DNA from: Rhynchonema sp. JSB1_4
Taxonomy: Eukaryota > Nematoda > Chromadorea > Monhysterida > Xyalidae
Length of the DNA stretch: 64,000 nt
Assembly (NCBI GenBank): GCA_030248065.1
Contig: JASAMV010005997.1
Coordinates: 1 to 64,000, forward strand
Direction: 5' to 3'
The notes under the pieces were generated by a model that saw only the letters and a list, made by a program, of their open reading frames with translations, was not told where the DNA came from and searched no databases. A program made the translations under genes and the position numbers. Positions 12,851 to 24,700 of the stretch are shown piece by piece (position 1 is the stretch's first letter; each line of letters starts with the position of its first letter).

Positions 12851-13789
12851 GTTCATGGAGTTCAATTTACATTACGGATTACGTTGTTTTCGTTCATTAG
12901 GCTTCCGATTAGGCTCAGGCTTAGGCCTCACCCTGACTCAAATGAAACACGCAACCAAGCCGAAAACGTGCTGCGTTATATGTCTCGCGTTGGAGATCCC
13001 CGGACGCGTGCTCTGTGGTGGAAAAATTGAAGAGCTAGTCGAACGTAATGAGATGGAAATAATATAATGATGCAACAGCAGTGAGTTTTGCCCGTTTCGG
13101 TCTGCTTTCACAACCGGACGAGGCCAAGGCCTCGCCCTCGTCGGTGCAAACACTTTCCGTGCCAGGAAACGGATTGACCAGATTAAACGGATTTTTGCGT
13201 GCTGGGGGGAAGACTCATTATGGATTTGAAAATATAACGGATTAAACGGAATCCAGCTGGAACTTGGTCCTGAACCAAGGCACGGGCTTAGGCTTGAGCT
13301 TGGGCTTATGCTTACGCTCACGTTTACGCATATATTTAGGCTGAGGTCATTGGACTGAGGAAAATCAATTGAAGAGAAGAAAGTCTCTGTGGTCTGTGGT
13401 GGTAAAAAAAATAAAAAATCGATTGATGTCGAATGAAATTGTGGGATCGTGCGTGACAAATTTTTGTGCAGCAAACCATGTGTTCGAAAGTTGGGAAGCA
13501 ACTGCTCAGACTGTCGAAATTATCGACCCGATGTGGAACTCAACAAAATGGAATTTTGTCACGAGGATTCAACACAAGCGCGTCGTGTTCCACGGATGGT
13601 GGTGAAAACAAGAACGACAAGAAGACGACGCCAGATAGAATGAGAGAGCAGCCGACGCATGGATTTTATATCATGTGAGTGATCACGTCTGGGAAAAATC
13701 CGGGCGGACCGGACCGGCCACCGCAGCCCGAAGCTTTTGAACCAGAGGTCGCATCGCCATCATCGGGCCGACCTGAGCTCGGGCGGACC

Positions 13790-14700
13790 CCCGTACCACT
13801 TGGTGGGGGGGTCATCTAGAAACCGAAATTTTTATGTCTAAATACTGAAGAAAATGTGGCCTAAAACACTAATTTCGCGCGCAGCGCGCGATTTTTCGCC
13901 TATTTGCAGACAAATATGCTAATTTTATGTAATTTTAAGCCAAAAATGAATGTTTTGGGTGAAAAGTTAGGTGGGGCGGCAACCTACCTACTGTACCAGA
14001 GGAGGGGCGGCAACCTACCTACTGGGGGGGACCCCCCACCCCCCCCCCCAGCTACACCATTGCCCCTAAGTAACATCCGCTATACTGTAGTGTATTAAGG
14101 CTTGATAGTGGTGTACAGGTACATTTATGCACGTTTGTTGTTCGTTTCAGAGCACATAATACGCCCTCTATTGACGAATAGACACGAATAAATGCGATTA
14201 CAAGCGAAAAACCATCCTTTCAAACCCCTTTTTAGGGGTTTTTGGGGGGTATTTCTCGGAACAATTTTTCAGGTTCGGGTCAGTGAATTAATAGAGGCCC
14301 CCCGGAATAGAGCCCCCCCCCGTAATAGAGCCCCCCAAAATGGGGTCAGTGGGCCAAAATTTGCCTATTTTAGGTAAAAATTTGGGGAGCAGACGTACCC
14401 GGAGGGGGAACAGTGGAGCAGGCGTACCATGGAGGGGGAACAGAGACGTACCCGAGGGGGGACGCCCTCCCCCTCCAGGAACTACACTGGCCCCCCTCTC
14501 AGTACTTACCTACCACCAGTGTAGTGGCAGGCCCATGTGTGGGAGCAGTGCTGTGGCTGGGGGGGGGGTGGGGGGCGTCGCCCCCACAATGGTACCCTAC
14601 CCACCCCGGCCTGGTACGCTACCCCCCTACCCGCCCCGCTCTGGTACCCTACCCCCCTACCCGCCCCGCCCTGGTACCCTGCCTCACTACACCATTGGTT
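13790..14700. repeat. C/G-homopolymer-rich repeat block
   Basis: Several adjoining segments contain runs of G or C and phrases such as GTAATAGAGCCCCCC, CCTGGTACCCTACC (tandem, 14590-14680) and GGGGCGGCAACCTACCTACT. Boundaries look like short TIR elements: CCAGTGTAGTGGCAGG near 14516 and its counterpart CCTGCCTCACTACACCATTGG near 14680; CAGCTACACCATTGCCCC near 14048. The long reading frames here are low-complexity (PPRPGTLPPYPPRPG) and were not accepted as genes. Confidence 0.6.
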
Positions 14701-14753
14701 TCATCTATCTGTGGTCAACACCTCATAGGCGCATCTATCTATCCTATCCACTG

Positions 14754-15133
14754 TATACTGGCGGAAAAACCGATTTTTTACATTTCGTGGAAAAAAACAA
14801 AAAAAACGATAAAGAACCGCAGTGTATAAGGATAGGGGAAGCCCAAATAAGGTATTTTTGGCACACAGTAATCTTAGCACAGACACAACAGTATGGGTGT
14901 TTTTGATGCTTATTGTGACTAAAATAGTTGAAACAAGCCACATTGACATCGCCCGCTCTTGGCCAAAGTTGTTCTGAACCAAAATATTTCCCAACTTCTG
15001 TCAAAAATTGGAAAATTTCGTAAAAAAAGACCGATGTTTCCCGGAGGCTGAGGTTTTTTGGTTTTTTTTCACGTCCCAGATGGACCTGGTTTTTTTCGTG
15101 AATAAAAAACTGTTTTTTTCATCCGCCAGTATA
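14754..15133. mobile_element. MITE family C, copy 1 (TIR TATACTGGCGGA)
   Basis: Terminal inverted repeats TATACTGGCGGA and TCCGCCAGTATA enclose about 380 bp. Subterminal AAAAAACCGATTTTTT-type palindromes recall family A. A related, shorter copy lies at 16705-16992. The ends may include a TA target duplication. No coding frame. Confidence 0.75.
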
Positions 15134-15896
15134 ATATTATTTCGTGATTAGGGCTTAAGACAGTTTCACAAGGAAAATATGATGATGAACTATGGGCGAG
15201 GCGTAAATTTTTGAGAACTGGGCTCCGAAAAGCGAGTTTTTGTCTTGAATGTTGGACTACAGGGTGCCGGCCCGGCCCAAAATCATATTAATGTTTAAGT
15301 GGGTAATAACGTTTTAATATTAATGAAAATGTACCTAGATGTACTAAATCCTTTCGTGGCGTGCGAATTTTTGCCTATTTCGGTAAAAATACCGAAATGT
15401 CAAAAACCGCGGTGTCAAAAACTTCCTTCCCTTCTCTTTTCAGTCAGCTCAATCGTCAACTCTTTTCAGTGGGCAAAGCGCAATACTCTATCCATCAATT
15501 CGAAGTCACGCGTATTGAGCTGTCAATATTGGCACTCTTGCCCCCCTATATCTATCTATCTATCTAATGTCAAAAATGTCCATTTTGTGGTCGATTGTTG
15601 TTGACGATAGATAGATTGTTCCCAGAAGTTAGACACAGGTCCGACCATCTCACCGACCGGGCCGGGCCGTGCCGCGATTTTTGACTCCTTGATCGGGGGA
15701 CTGTTTTCCGAAAAAAACCGTTTTTTCCAAAATTATAAATTACTGGCCCACTTGTGAGAATAGTTGTCTTACTTTGCTGCTTTGTCATACAACAATTTTT
15801 ACACCAAGTTTCGCTATGCTTAGTCCTATAGTTAAGCGCGGACGTAGGTTTAGACTTATTTTTAGGCTTGCTGTTACTAGGCCTGGTCTAGTTGGA

Positions 15897-18800
15897 ATGC
15901 TTGCAAGGCAGATACGTGCTCCTTGGTGGAAAAATTGTAGAATAAATCAAACGTCTTGCTGCTTGTTTGCTGTTGCTCCCAGATGGTAAAGCGACAATTT
16001 TCTAATTCTAGTCATCATTTTCGTACATCGGCATTTTGTTTCATTTTTTAGGTATCCGGAGATTCCAAATGAGTCCGTGGATGAAAACCAACTGCTGAGA
16101 TCCGTAGTTAATGGCCAATCATTACCGCCTTTTAACTCGTTAGATGGTGAGCATTCTTGTATAAAATTTTTACGTAGTTTATTTTCATCGTCTGTTCCTT
16201 TTCCTTCATCAACACACCCGTAAATTGTTTCAGTCGATGAAGCATTGCGTGGCGTGTCTCAGATTGCGTTGAATTACGGTGGTGTCATCGCGGAAGCGTC
16301 GGAGGCTTTTGAAGGTTGGCTCAGTTTCTATGACAATTGTTTTGCGATCACAATCAAATCTGAACTTACCCCTTCCAGAAACGTTAGAAGCATCGTTTGA
16401 CAAAATTTTCACGCGAGTTTTCGAAGAGATGGCGCCGCTGCTGTTCGCCTGGCAAACGACACATCAGTTGGTGATCACATCGGATTGGGCAAAGCCCGAG
16501 AAAGACATGCTACTGCACGAACTTCACAGAGTGCGTTTCTTAGTTTAAAAAATTTACTTTTTGTGTGGTTGAATTTAATTTTTATTTTATTAATTTTTCA
16601 GATGAGCATTGCCGTTAATCGCAATCACACGTTAGCATACGCTGAGCCCACGTTATACAAAGCTGCACTGGTTGGTGCATTTGACTTACCTTTGTGGGGT
16701 TAATTATACTGGCGGACGAAAAAAAACCGTTTTTTTTCACGAATACTTTCCATTTATTTTTCAAGGTGGTTTTTATCGGTTTTTTATTTTACTTTTCCCA
16801 AAAAATTGCAATACAAAACCAATGAGTTTTTTTAGTTCGGATCAAATTTTGTCCTATGTTCGGACCAAAATTTTCTGTGCAACCCTACTTTTGTGTCGTG
16901 TGCTCATATTTTGTGCCCAAACACTTTTTTGACCGGAACACCCGTTTTTTTTCAACGAAAAATAAAGAAGAACGGTACTTTACGCCAGTGTAGGGTTAAT
17001 GTTTTGTCACGAAACTGAATCGATTTCGGTTACTTCGTTCACAGGAACTGAGTGAATCAACGGATCTAGACGTGTGGCAAAAACGGCTGATCAATAAAAT
17101 ATTGACGGAAGGTCGATTGAATGGAATGCGATTAACTGCCGAAGAACGGGATGAACTTGAACGACACATTGATCGAATTGTTGATCAAACAATGGCATTC
17201 ACGTATGCCTTCTTTTCACATTAATAAGTTCAGATCAACTTATCGTACCAACTCATTTTGTCGTAATTGGTCGATTTAAAAATATTGAATGCACAACAAT
17301 GTTACAGTAACAACCTTATCGCCGTGCACACCGGATTTGAACATCAGCTCAATGAGAAAGCTGTAACGGAATGTCCGCTCCATGCATTATTTGTGCTCAT
17401 GGAAGAACTGTAAGCTAGTTGGTGCTTGTTTTCTTTTTTATAATAAGGCTTTCATTCATATGAAGCAAAGTTTTGATTTTGACTGAGAATTTATACGGAT
17501 GCAATTTATGCCCATAATAGGATGACAGCGATGGACAAAAATTGAGATCCGTTTCTGGGAAATTTTCTGGGCTGAAATTTTTCAAAAGTCAGGATCGCTC
17601 ACAAAGCCACATCAAGTTGGTGTGGCCCAAAATGAAATTTACCGAAATTTTCCAGACAGCCAACTTTAGCATTATCCGCCCACGTAATTATCTTGAGGTG
17701 GGCCAGTTTCATTCCCGACAAAATACATGTAATCAAACTATGCATTGCAGTTCGGTCGACCCGTCCTCCCTGCATGGTGGCCCGTGGGTGGTCCGTCTGA
17801 CGCCACAAACGATGTATCCATTCATGCGCTATTGTCCCGACCGTGCCCGTCGGCTGAATGCCTGGTCATCGTGGACGACTAGGGCCGGATTTCGGCAACC
17901 CATGTACAACAATTCGCGTGTGATTGAGTCAACGCGACACAATCGGACCAGAGTGGCGCAGCTGCTTGGATTTGAGAATGTGACTGAAATGGCGATGAGC
18001 ACGAAAATGGCCGAATCGGTCGATACTGTGAGGGCGTTCATCGATACGTTAGTGCGCTTGAGTTTTTGCTGATTTTATGCTGTCCGATCGCAATGAGTGG
18101 TGCGACAGAATTGAAACTTGCAGCGACAAAATAACTTACCACTCTACAGATTACGTAGTCGCCTCAAGCCCGCCTACCTACAACTACGCGAATCCGCCGA
18201 ATTGTACGCGGAGAAGTACGATGACCTGGATTCCGCACTGGTGCCTTCTGATATGTTCTATTATGGACGTAAACAACCGCAAGTCAACCATGGGTTAGTT
18301 TTGTCTTTCATAATCCTTCTAGTTCTAGTTCTTTTTCAAAATTTATAAAAAAATGTCCAAATGATTACTTTCAGTGTCGACTTGCTTGACGCACAACGAT
18401 TCTTCCCGTTCAAACACGTGCTCTCTGAATTGATGTCACTGTCGGAGGAGTGGTTCGGCATCAAATTCGTTCAGGTTCATCCCTTTTGCTTTCGACTGCA
18501 GTCCAGTTGAAGTGCATCCAGTGAGATATATTAGCGGTCAGTTGTGTCTTGGTCGCGTAGCCATTTGTGTTCAAAATACCACTACTACTACTACTAAGAT
18601 ACTCCAAATGGTTACTAATGTCACCAATTTCGGCCAGCGTGAAAGTTCCTTGTTAGATACCTGTCTGGAATCAATTTTTGCGCTTCCAAGTCGCAATTAT
18701 CACTGCCGTCTAAGATCCTAAATTGACAACTTTTGCACATCCCAGTTTATCTGTCCAATTTTCAGATGGACAGCAGCACGGTTGAGCGCTGGCACGATTC

Positions 18801-21344
18801 AGTGATCGTTTACCAAGTGCTTGATGTGCATTCGGGTGTTGACCGAGGCACGTTGTACGTCGATTCATATGCGAGAATTGGCAGAAAATCCGGATGGGAA
18901 TGCTCGGTCGGACGAGGTTAGGCTTAGGATTTGCTCTGTGAATGAGAGCCGGTAGGTATGCACCTGGAATCGAGCACATCTAGAATGTTTTTCGAACTGT
19001 AATTTTGATCAGCATTAAAGTTATTCGAGAATTTTGATAAATAACTTTCATCCTGATCAAATGTTCGAAAAGAATTCGTGCTGTCGCCAAATCAAAACGA
19101 TCTCGAGACCAGTCAGATCCCGGCGCAGGTCCTGCACACTCCAGATGCAGCTGGCCGACAACGTTTAGTGCTCCGGTGTTGACGATATTTCAGTTTCGCT
19201 CTTTTGCAGTGCGTGACGACTCCGTAAATTATAAACCAATAATGTACTTGAACTGTTGGGCATTCAAAGACGACAAATGGGATGACGGATTTTTACATTG
19301 GGAAGAGCTGACGGCGCTCGGGAGAGAAGTGAGTCGAAACACTCTTTCAGTTTTGTTCAAGAGACAAGCACAAAAGCTCGTTGCTGCAGAATGATCCAAT
19401 AAAACATTTTTGCGTTAATTTAGTCTGTAACTTTTTTACACTTTCCAGTTCGGTCGTGCGCTGTTGTTTTTCTGCGCCGAATCCCCCTACGGCGAACTGT
19501 CTGGTTCAAACTTTATCGAACAGGACGCTTCGGAAGTGATCCCAATGTTCTTTGAACGCTTGGTGCTCGAACCAAGTGTGTTGCAACGGTTGAGTACTGA
19601 AACATTAGGTGGTGATGCGCTCAATAGTGACATGGCCGAGAGGATGAGTGAAGGTGGGAACTGTTTTCAGTATACTTGCGGGCCGGAAAAAAACCGTTTT
19701 TTTTTCGAAAAAAAAACCGAAAAAAAACCGTTTTTTTTCGAGGCCCGGAAAAATACGTTTTTATTTTTCCGGAAATTTTTCCAAGTGGCAACTTTTGGAA
19801 AAAAACGGTTTTTTTCCAAAAATTTCCGAAATATTTTCAAGGGTTACGAAAGGATGTTGTCAAAACTAATGTAAAACGATGCTAAACAGTTCAAAATGAG
19901 CACTTTTTAATCTCCAAGTGCATTCTTAGCATGTTTCAGGCCACTTCCCGACAAAATTTTCTCCAAAATAGGCGTTTTTGGACCATGGGTATCCTTAAGT
20001 ACTGGAAAAATATTTGGAAAAAAGACGGTTTTTTTTCCAAAAATATATTTTGCGGAAAAATACGCAAGTATAGTTTTCAGTAATAAAAGTTTTGTTTGCT
20101 GCCAAAGATAGGGTGTGTTACAATGTGCAGCACCTGAAACTGGGACATTTAGGGGCAAATTGTTCTTGTTGAAATTTGAAAAACCCTTGGTGACAAGTAC
20201 TTTCGGACACACGTTTACAGTGAATTTCGTAAAAAAGGCCCATCGGTCTTATAAAGGATAGAATCCATGCCTATTTCTAGCGATCACCGAATCAAATCTG
20301 TTCGAAACATATCGCTCGTTATTCTGGAGTGAATTCGACCACAGACTGTTCTTGTACAGCGAAAGAAGGTAAGCAGGAATGACCATCATAATTGCGTGCT
20401 TGGTTCATAAATCGTGAAAGTTTCTATTTATCAAGGCAAGTTCGAGTTGATCTTTTTGTGGCTGAGGGTGTTTTGGGCAAAAGTCAACTTTTAATCGCAC
20501 AAAGTCTCGAAACATTTTCTCAGCGCGTGATAAAGAGCCGATCCGGTCACCGAGCCTATGTGAACGGTTGCATTCACCAAATTTTACTGCATTTCAGTGA
20601 CATGTTCTGGTACGATTTGTACTCCTCGCTGCATCAGGAATATTTTGCTCAACCAGCTGACAGAGATGACCATTCGCCATGCAGTTTCACACCGTTGTTC
20701 ACGGGCAGACTGGCTGGATCCTATTATTCAATGTTGTGGTCTGAGGTTGGGCATTTATTTTACCGGAGTTTTATTATGTTGTCTGCGGAACACAGCAAAC
20801 CATTAAAAATGTTGAATTCAAGAACTTTGTGTGAAGAGTGAATTATGTGACCACAACAAGTCACCGATTTTGATAGCGCGTAATTTATTTTATCCAACTG
20901 GTTTTGTCAGTTTCGTGCTGTTTTCACAGACGACTCGGGTAGCGTCAATCAGACCAGAACATCGTCAGTGCGACTTTCGGCCACGTAAAATGCTCACACA
21001 CTCATTTACCACAGATGCTGGCCAGTGACATCCTATCCTCCTATCACGCTGCACTCGCGTTTACCACGGCACCCGATCAGGCCCGCTTCATATCGAATCG
21101 ATTACGCGAATCGATAATGGCCTGGGGCGGGGGTCGGTCGGCGAAAGAGTCGTTTCGTGAATTCCGCCAGCGCGACCCGTCTGTGGTGCCGATTTGTGAA
21201 TTCTACGCGCCGCAAATGGGCGTGGAACATGGGCATACGACATCCGGACATGAGAGTAAGGTGCACAAAGCAAGAACTGTGACCCCCACTTCGGATGCTG
21301 CACCGCCGACTGCCGCAACCACTACAAGTACTCTGACTTCTTGA
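15897..21344 (+). CDS. M3-family oligopeptidase homologue with mutated zinc site (probable pseudo-enzyme)
   Basis: Sixteen exons: 15897-15985, 16052-16146, 16234-16314, 16379-16530, 16602-16670, 17045-17202, 17308-17409, 17751-18047, 18150-18293, 18375-18474, 18766-18916, 19210-19328, 19449-19653, 20281-20368, 20598-20745, 21015-21344; 2328 nt, 775 residues, no frame break. The order matches thimet oligopeptidase/oligopeptidase A: helical N-domain (EGRLNGMRLTAEERDEL), RVAQLLGFENVTEMAMSTKM, FFPFKHVLSELMSLSEEWFG, YVDSYARIGRKSG, then the metal region and GRLAGSYYSMLWSE. Family members carry HEFGH; here residues 518-522 read REFGR, both zinc-ligand His replaced by Arg. The third ligand Glu appears kept (E543). 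The family His in the F-G-H-L segment before the GGY motif is also absent (FTPLFTGRLAG). Exon 1 (MLARQIRAPWWKNCR...) is Arg-rich and could be a mitochondrial presequence. Intron 13 holds a MITE. I infer a non-catalytic role. Confidence 0.88.
16705..16992. mobile_element. MITE family C, copy 2
   Basis: TATACTGGCGGA at the left and TACGCCAGTGTA at the right, about 288 bp, lying in the intron between M3 exons 5 and 6. The left 35 bp, including the AAAACCGTTTTTTTT palindrome, match copy 1 at 14754-15133; the interior is diverged. Confidence 0.65.
19671..20072 (+). mobile_element. MITE family A, copy 2
   Basis: TATACTTGCG...CGCAAGTATA, about 402 bp, in the M3 intron between exons 13 and 14. Inverted relative to, and strongly similar to, 9295-9664. 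Both carry the block with GGACCATGGGTATCCTTAAG (or its complement) and several AAAAACGGTTTTT palindromes. A dyad with TA-rich ends and no coding capacity. Confidence 0.75.
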
Positions 21345-21568
21345 TAGAATTGTTGCTATATTTTAGCGATTCTGATTATTTTGTTTATGACACAGTGTTG
21401 GTAGTTGTTTTCTATTTTTGGACGAGCTAGTCAATCGTTTTGTTGTTGCTTGTCATTTCGCATAGTTACGTTTATGATTGTTAGTTTTGATCAATGCTCA
21501 CACACTCCATATGCACGTAGCAATGCTATTAGATTTGAGGAGAATCCTTATTGTTAAGTTATGACCAG

Positions 21569-21582
21569 AATAAACGAATAAA
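21569..21582 (+). promoter_or_regulatory. Poly(A) signals of the M3 gene
   Basis: Two AATAAA hexamers eight bases apart, about 225 bases after the M3 stop codon and about 206 bases before the VPS26 start. Their presence argues that M3 ends with its own 3' end before VPS26 begins. Confidence 0.6.
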
Positions 21583-21787
21583 AAAGTTGTATTCAGCATC
21601 CTGATCTATTTATGCGAAGAATAATGGTTGCTTAATTTGCGCCAGCTGAATGCTGAATCATGATGCGTGTTATCTGAAACTTTTGATGCATTTTGATATT
21701 GCAGCGTGACATGTGGCAAAAAGATTGTTCCAGAATCGCAACTCTCACGGTCAAACTTCAGTAACCTGCTCCTGCTGAGTGCGCGCT

Positions 21788-24700
21788 ATGGTTAGTTTCG
21801 GACTGCCTTCAGCTTTTTTGGTAATTTATCGCAAACGGTGTTTATCCACATTTGCACCTCGGAGTTTGTGTCCAGTCCATGCCATTCAAGTTGGGTGTGA
21901 ATAAGCGGTTCTGCTGCCTGTCTGCTTATTTTGAGCTGTCCCGATTATCTGCCATTGTGCTTCTCAAGGCATACAAATTCGAAGTTCTGATTTCCTGTTC
22001 TGCTTACGCTTCCTGTCTATTTCAGTCTTTGATGTAATGAGGCTATAACCCGATGTGCGATCAGGCAGCGTGGCCTGAAATGAGACGTGTGCTAAAATGT
22101 TAATTTATTTATCTGTCAAGACCATCCATCTTTTGATTCTTGTTGTGAGCAGCTATCATGGAAATAAAACTTTCACAAATTGCGAAATTTCGCTGTGTAT
22201 TTGTGTACGGTTAACTGTACCGCATTCAATGATTGCAGAGTTTCCTCGGTTTCGGTCAGTCAGCCGACATCACGATTCAACTTGATGACGCTGAGACAAG
22301 AAAGGTGGCCAAGATCAGAGGCGAGGAGGGCGCGCAGGAGACGCACTATCTGTTCTACGATGGTGAGGCCGTGTCGGGCACTGTGAAGGTGCACTTGAAG
22401 AAGCCCGGCATCAAATTGGAACATCAGGGTGTCAAGATTGAATTCGTTGGACAAATCGGTCGGTTTCTGTTTTTTTGTCCTGGTGACGTGATAATAAGGT
22501 CGCGGTAACCATACAGCTTGCCACCACTATCATCAAGTTGTTGCTCTTTTTCATTATTTTACGGCAAGTAGCTTGCTTGCAGAAGTGTACTACGACCGCG
22601 GCAACCACTACGACTTCATTTCGCTGTCCAAGGATCTCTGTCGACCCGGCGATTTCGTGCAGTCGACACAGTTCAAATTCGATTTCCAACAAGTCGAGAA
22701 ACCCTACGAATCATATGTCGGCACTAATGTCAAGCTCAGGTACGGCTCAGGCGCCCGGGGGCCGATGTTGAACCTGTGATGTTTCGCGCTTCAAATAGAT
22801 GCCTATGAGCTTACCAATTTACGACAAGGCTGTGTATTAGTGATCTGGGAATAGCATTTCGCTTGTCGTAGCTTGTTGCATTGATGAAGCTCGAAATATG
22901 CTTTTGAAAAGTCATGTGATCGGAGCGAACCCGCTGGAACGATCACCAAAGTTGAGATATGCACCACGCTTGAAACATCACACGCAGGTACTTCCTTCGC
23001 GTGACCATATTCCGTCGACTTACGGACATCGTACGTGAAATGGACCTGATCGTGCAGACATTGTCCTGTTATCCGGACGCAAACAACAACATCAAGATGG
23101 AAGTCGGCATTGAAGACTGTCTTCACATTGAGTTCGAATACAGTCGCTCGAAGTCAGTTTGATTTTCGTGTTTTCAAACGGACATTAATTTTGACTGTCA
23201 TATTTGTTAATTACAGTCTGTTCTGGTATATGAACTGGGTAATCAGACATTCTTGAAGGGGGCGACTGTTAAAAACTATGCAGGTTGCTATTGCCGGAAT
23301 CAAATTTGGTGTCAGTCAGGTCTTGATTTTTTTCAATATTTGGGAATTTCCATAGGTTCGAATGACCACAACCATCTAAGTTGATTCACAACTGTCCGGG
23401 AACAAACTTTTACGCTAATTTAAATTAGATTTGTCATTAACCTTCGAAATCTTTCCAGTTATTACTCATTAGAGATCCAATCCGATCGCCAAGTTTATTC
23501 TAAAGTAGCATTGGTACAAGAAGCTACATCAATGATAAATTTAGTACCTTTTTCTTCTAAAATGCCAATTTACTAACCTTTTTTGCTTAAATATAAAGAT
23601 TTAGTCCCTTTTACGCGACTAAATTTATGCTACTGTGCGATATTTTATATCAAATACGAAAACCAGTTCCTCTTGTTGCAGATATCACCTAAAGGACGTG
23701 ATTGTCGGCAAGATCTACTTTCTGTTGGTGCGAATCAAGATTAAACACATGGAGATTGCGATCATCAAACGCGAAACGGTGGGATCTGGGGCGAATACGT
23801 TCAATGAGAATGAGACGATCGCTAAGTACGAAATCATGGATGGCGCGCCTGTGAGAGGTCAGTGTGGTTGCAGTTTGTGTAATTGTAACCAGTGGTGTCG
23901 TTGGGAAATCAAAAAGTCAGGATACCGGACACCCAAAATCCAAAATTTTCGGATACCCGATACCCAAAATGAAAAATCTCGGATACCAGGGGGTTGCCTC
24001 CTAAAATAAAATCTCGGATACCCAGGGGGGTTGTTAAAAAAAAGGTCAATTTTTTAGAGGAAAATTGAGCAAAATAGGTGTTGGAAGCGCAAAAAATGGT
24101 CATGTTTGGGGTTATGCTCAGCAAGCGATTTTGAGCATTTTGGAGGTAAAAATGGGTGATTGTTACGGTTTTCGGAAAAATTTTAGGGCAGTATACCCCT
24201 AGACAAAAAGTCCGGATACCACTGGGTGAAAAAATCAAGATACCGGATACTTGGGGGTAATCCCCCTTCCCCCCCCCCAACGACACCACTGACTGTCAAG
24301 CTGGAGTTATACTTGTCCATTTTGGGCTTGTAGACAATGAGGACAAATTTTTGTTTTAAATATATTTTGTGATAGCGTTGGAGCACAAATTTCAGCCAGT
24401 GTGAAAGTTGTTCATTTCATGCAGGGGAACAACTTTCACGCTGGTCGAAATTAGTGCGCCAACTCTATCACAAAATATGATTCCAACAAAAATTTGTCTT
24501 CATTGTCTGCAAGCCCAAAATGGACAAGTATAACTCCAGCTTAACTCACCCGTAGCTCTGGTCCGTGCCTTCGAGGTTGACGCGGTTCGTAATGTACCCA
24601 TATCTTCGTTTTTCAGGCGAATCCATCCCGATCCGACTGTTCCTATCCGGCTACGAGCTGACACCGACGATGCGCGAAGTTTGCAAAAAGTTCTCCGTTC

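Larger units (their letters stand above)
11223..15896. other. Divergent intergenic region between DCP1 and the M3 gene, repeat-dense
   Basis: Between two genes transcribed away from each other. It holds a palindromic element (11737-11961), a foldback (12157-12399), telomere-like degenerate stretches (12690-12740, 12895-12930, 13283-13345), C/G-homopolymer segments (13790-14700) and a TIR element (14754-15133). A Cys-rich open stretch near 13466-13680 (KPCVRKLGSNCSDCRNYRPD) has an acceptor before it but no family was recognised. Promoters of both genes should lie at the two ends, but no specific site was identified. Confidence 0.5.

Noticed and set aside
13449..13680. Cys-rich frame KPCVRKLGSNCSDCRNYRPD
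   Set aside because: It has an acceptor-like CAG, but no partner exons or recognised family; kept only as a note in the intergenic entry.
14340..14906. 188-codon and overlapping Pro/Gly-rich frames
   Set aside because: They arise from C/G-homopolymer tandem repeats (CCTGGTACCCTACC) in which all frames stay open.
21345..21787. M3 and VPS26 as a trans-spliced operon
   Set aside because: The gap is 443 bp and includes two AATAAA signals; possible but not supported enough to call.
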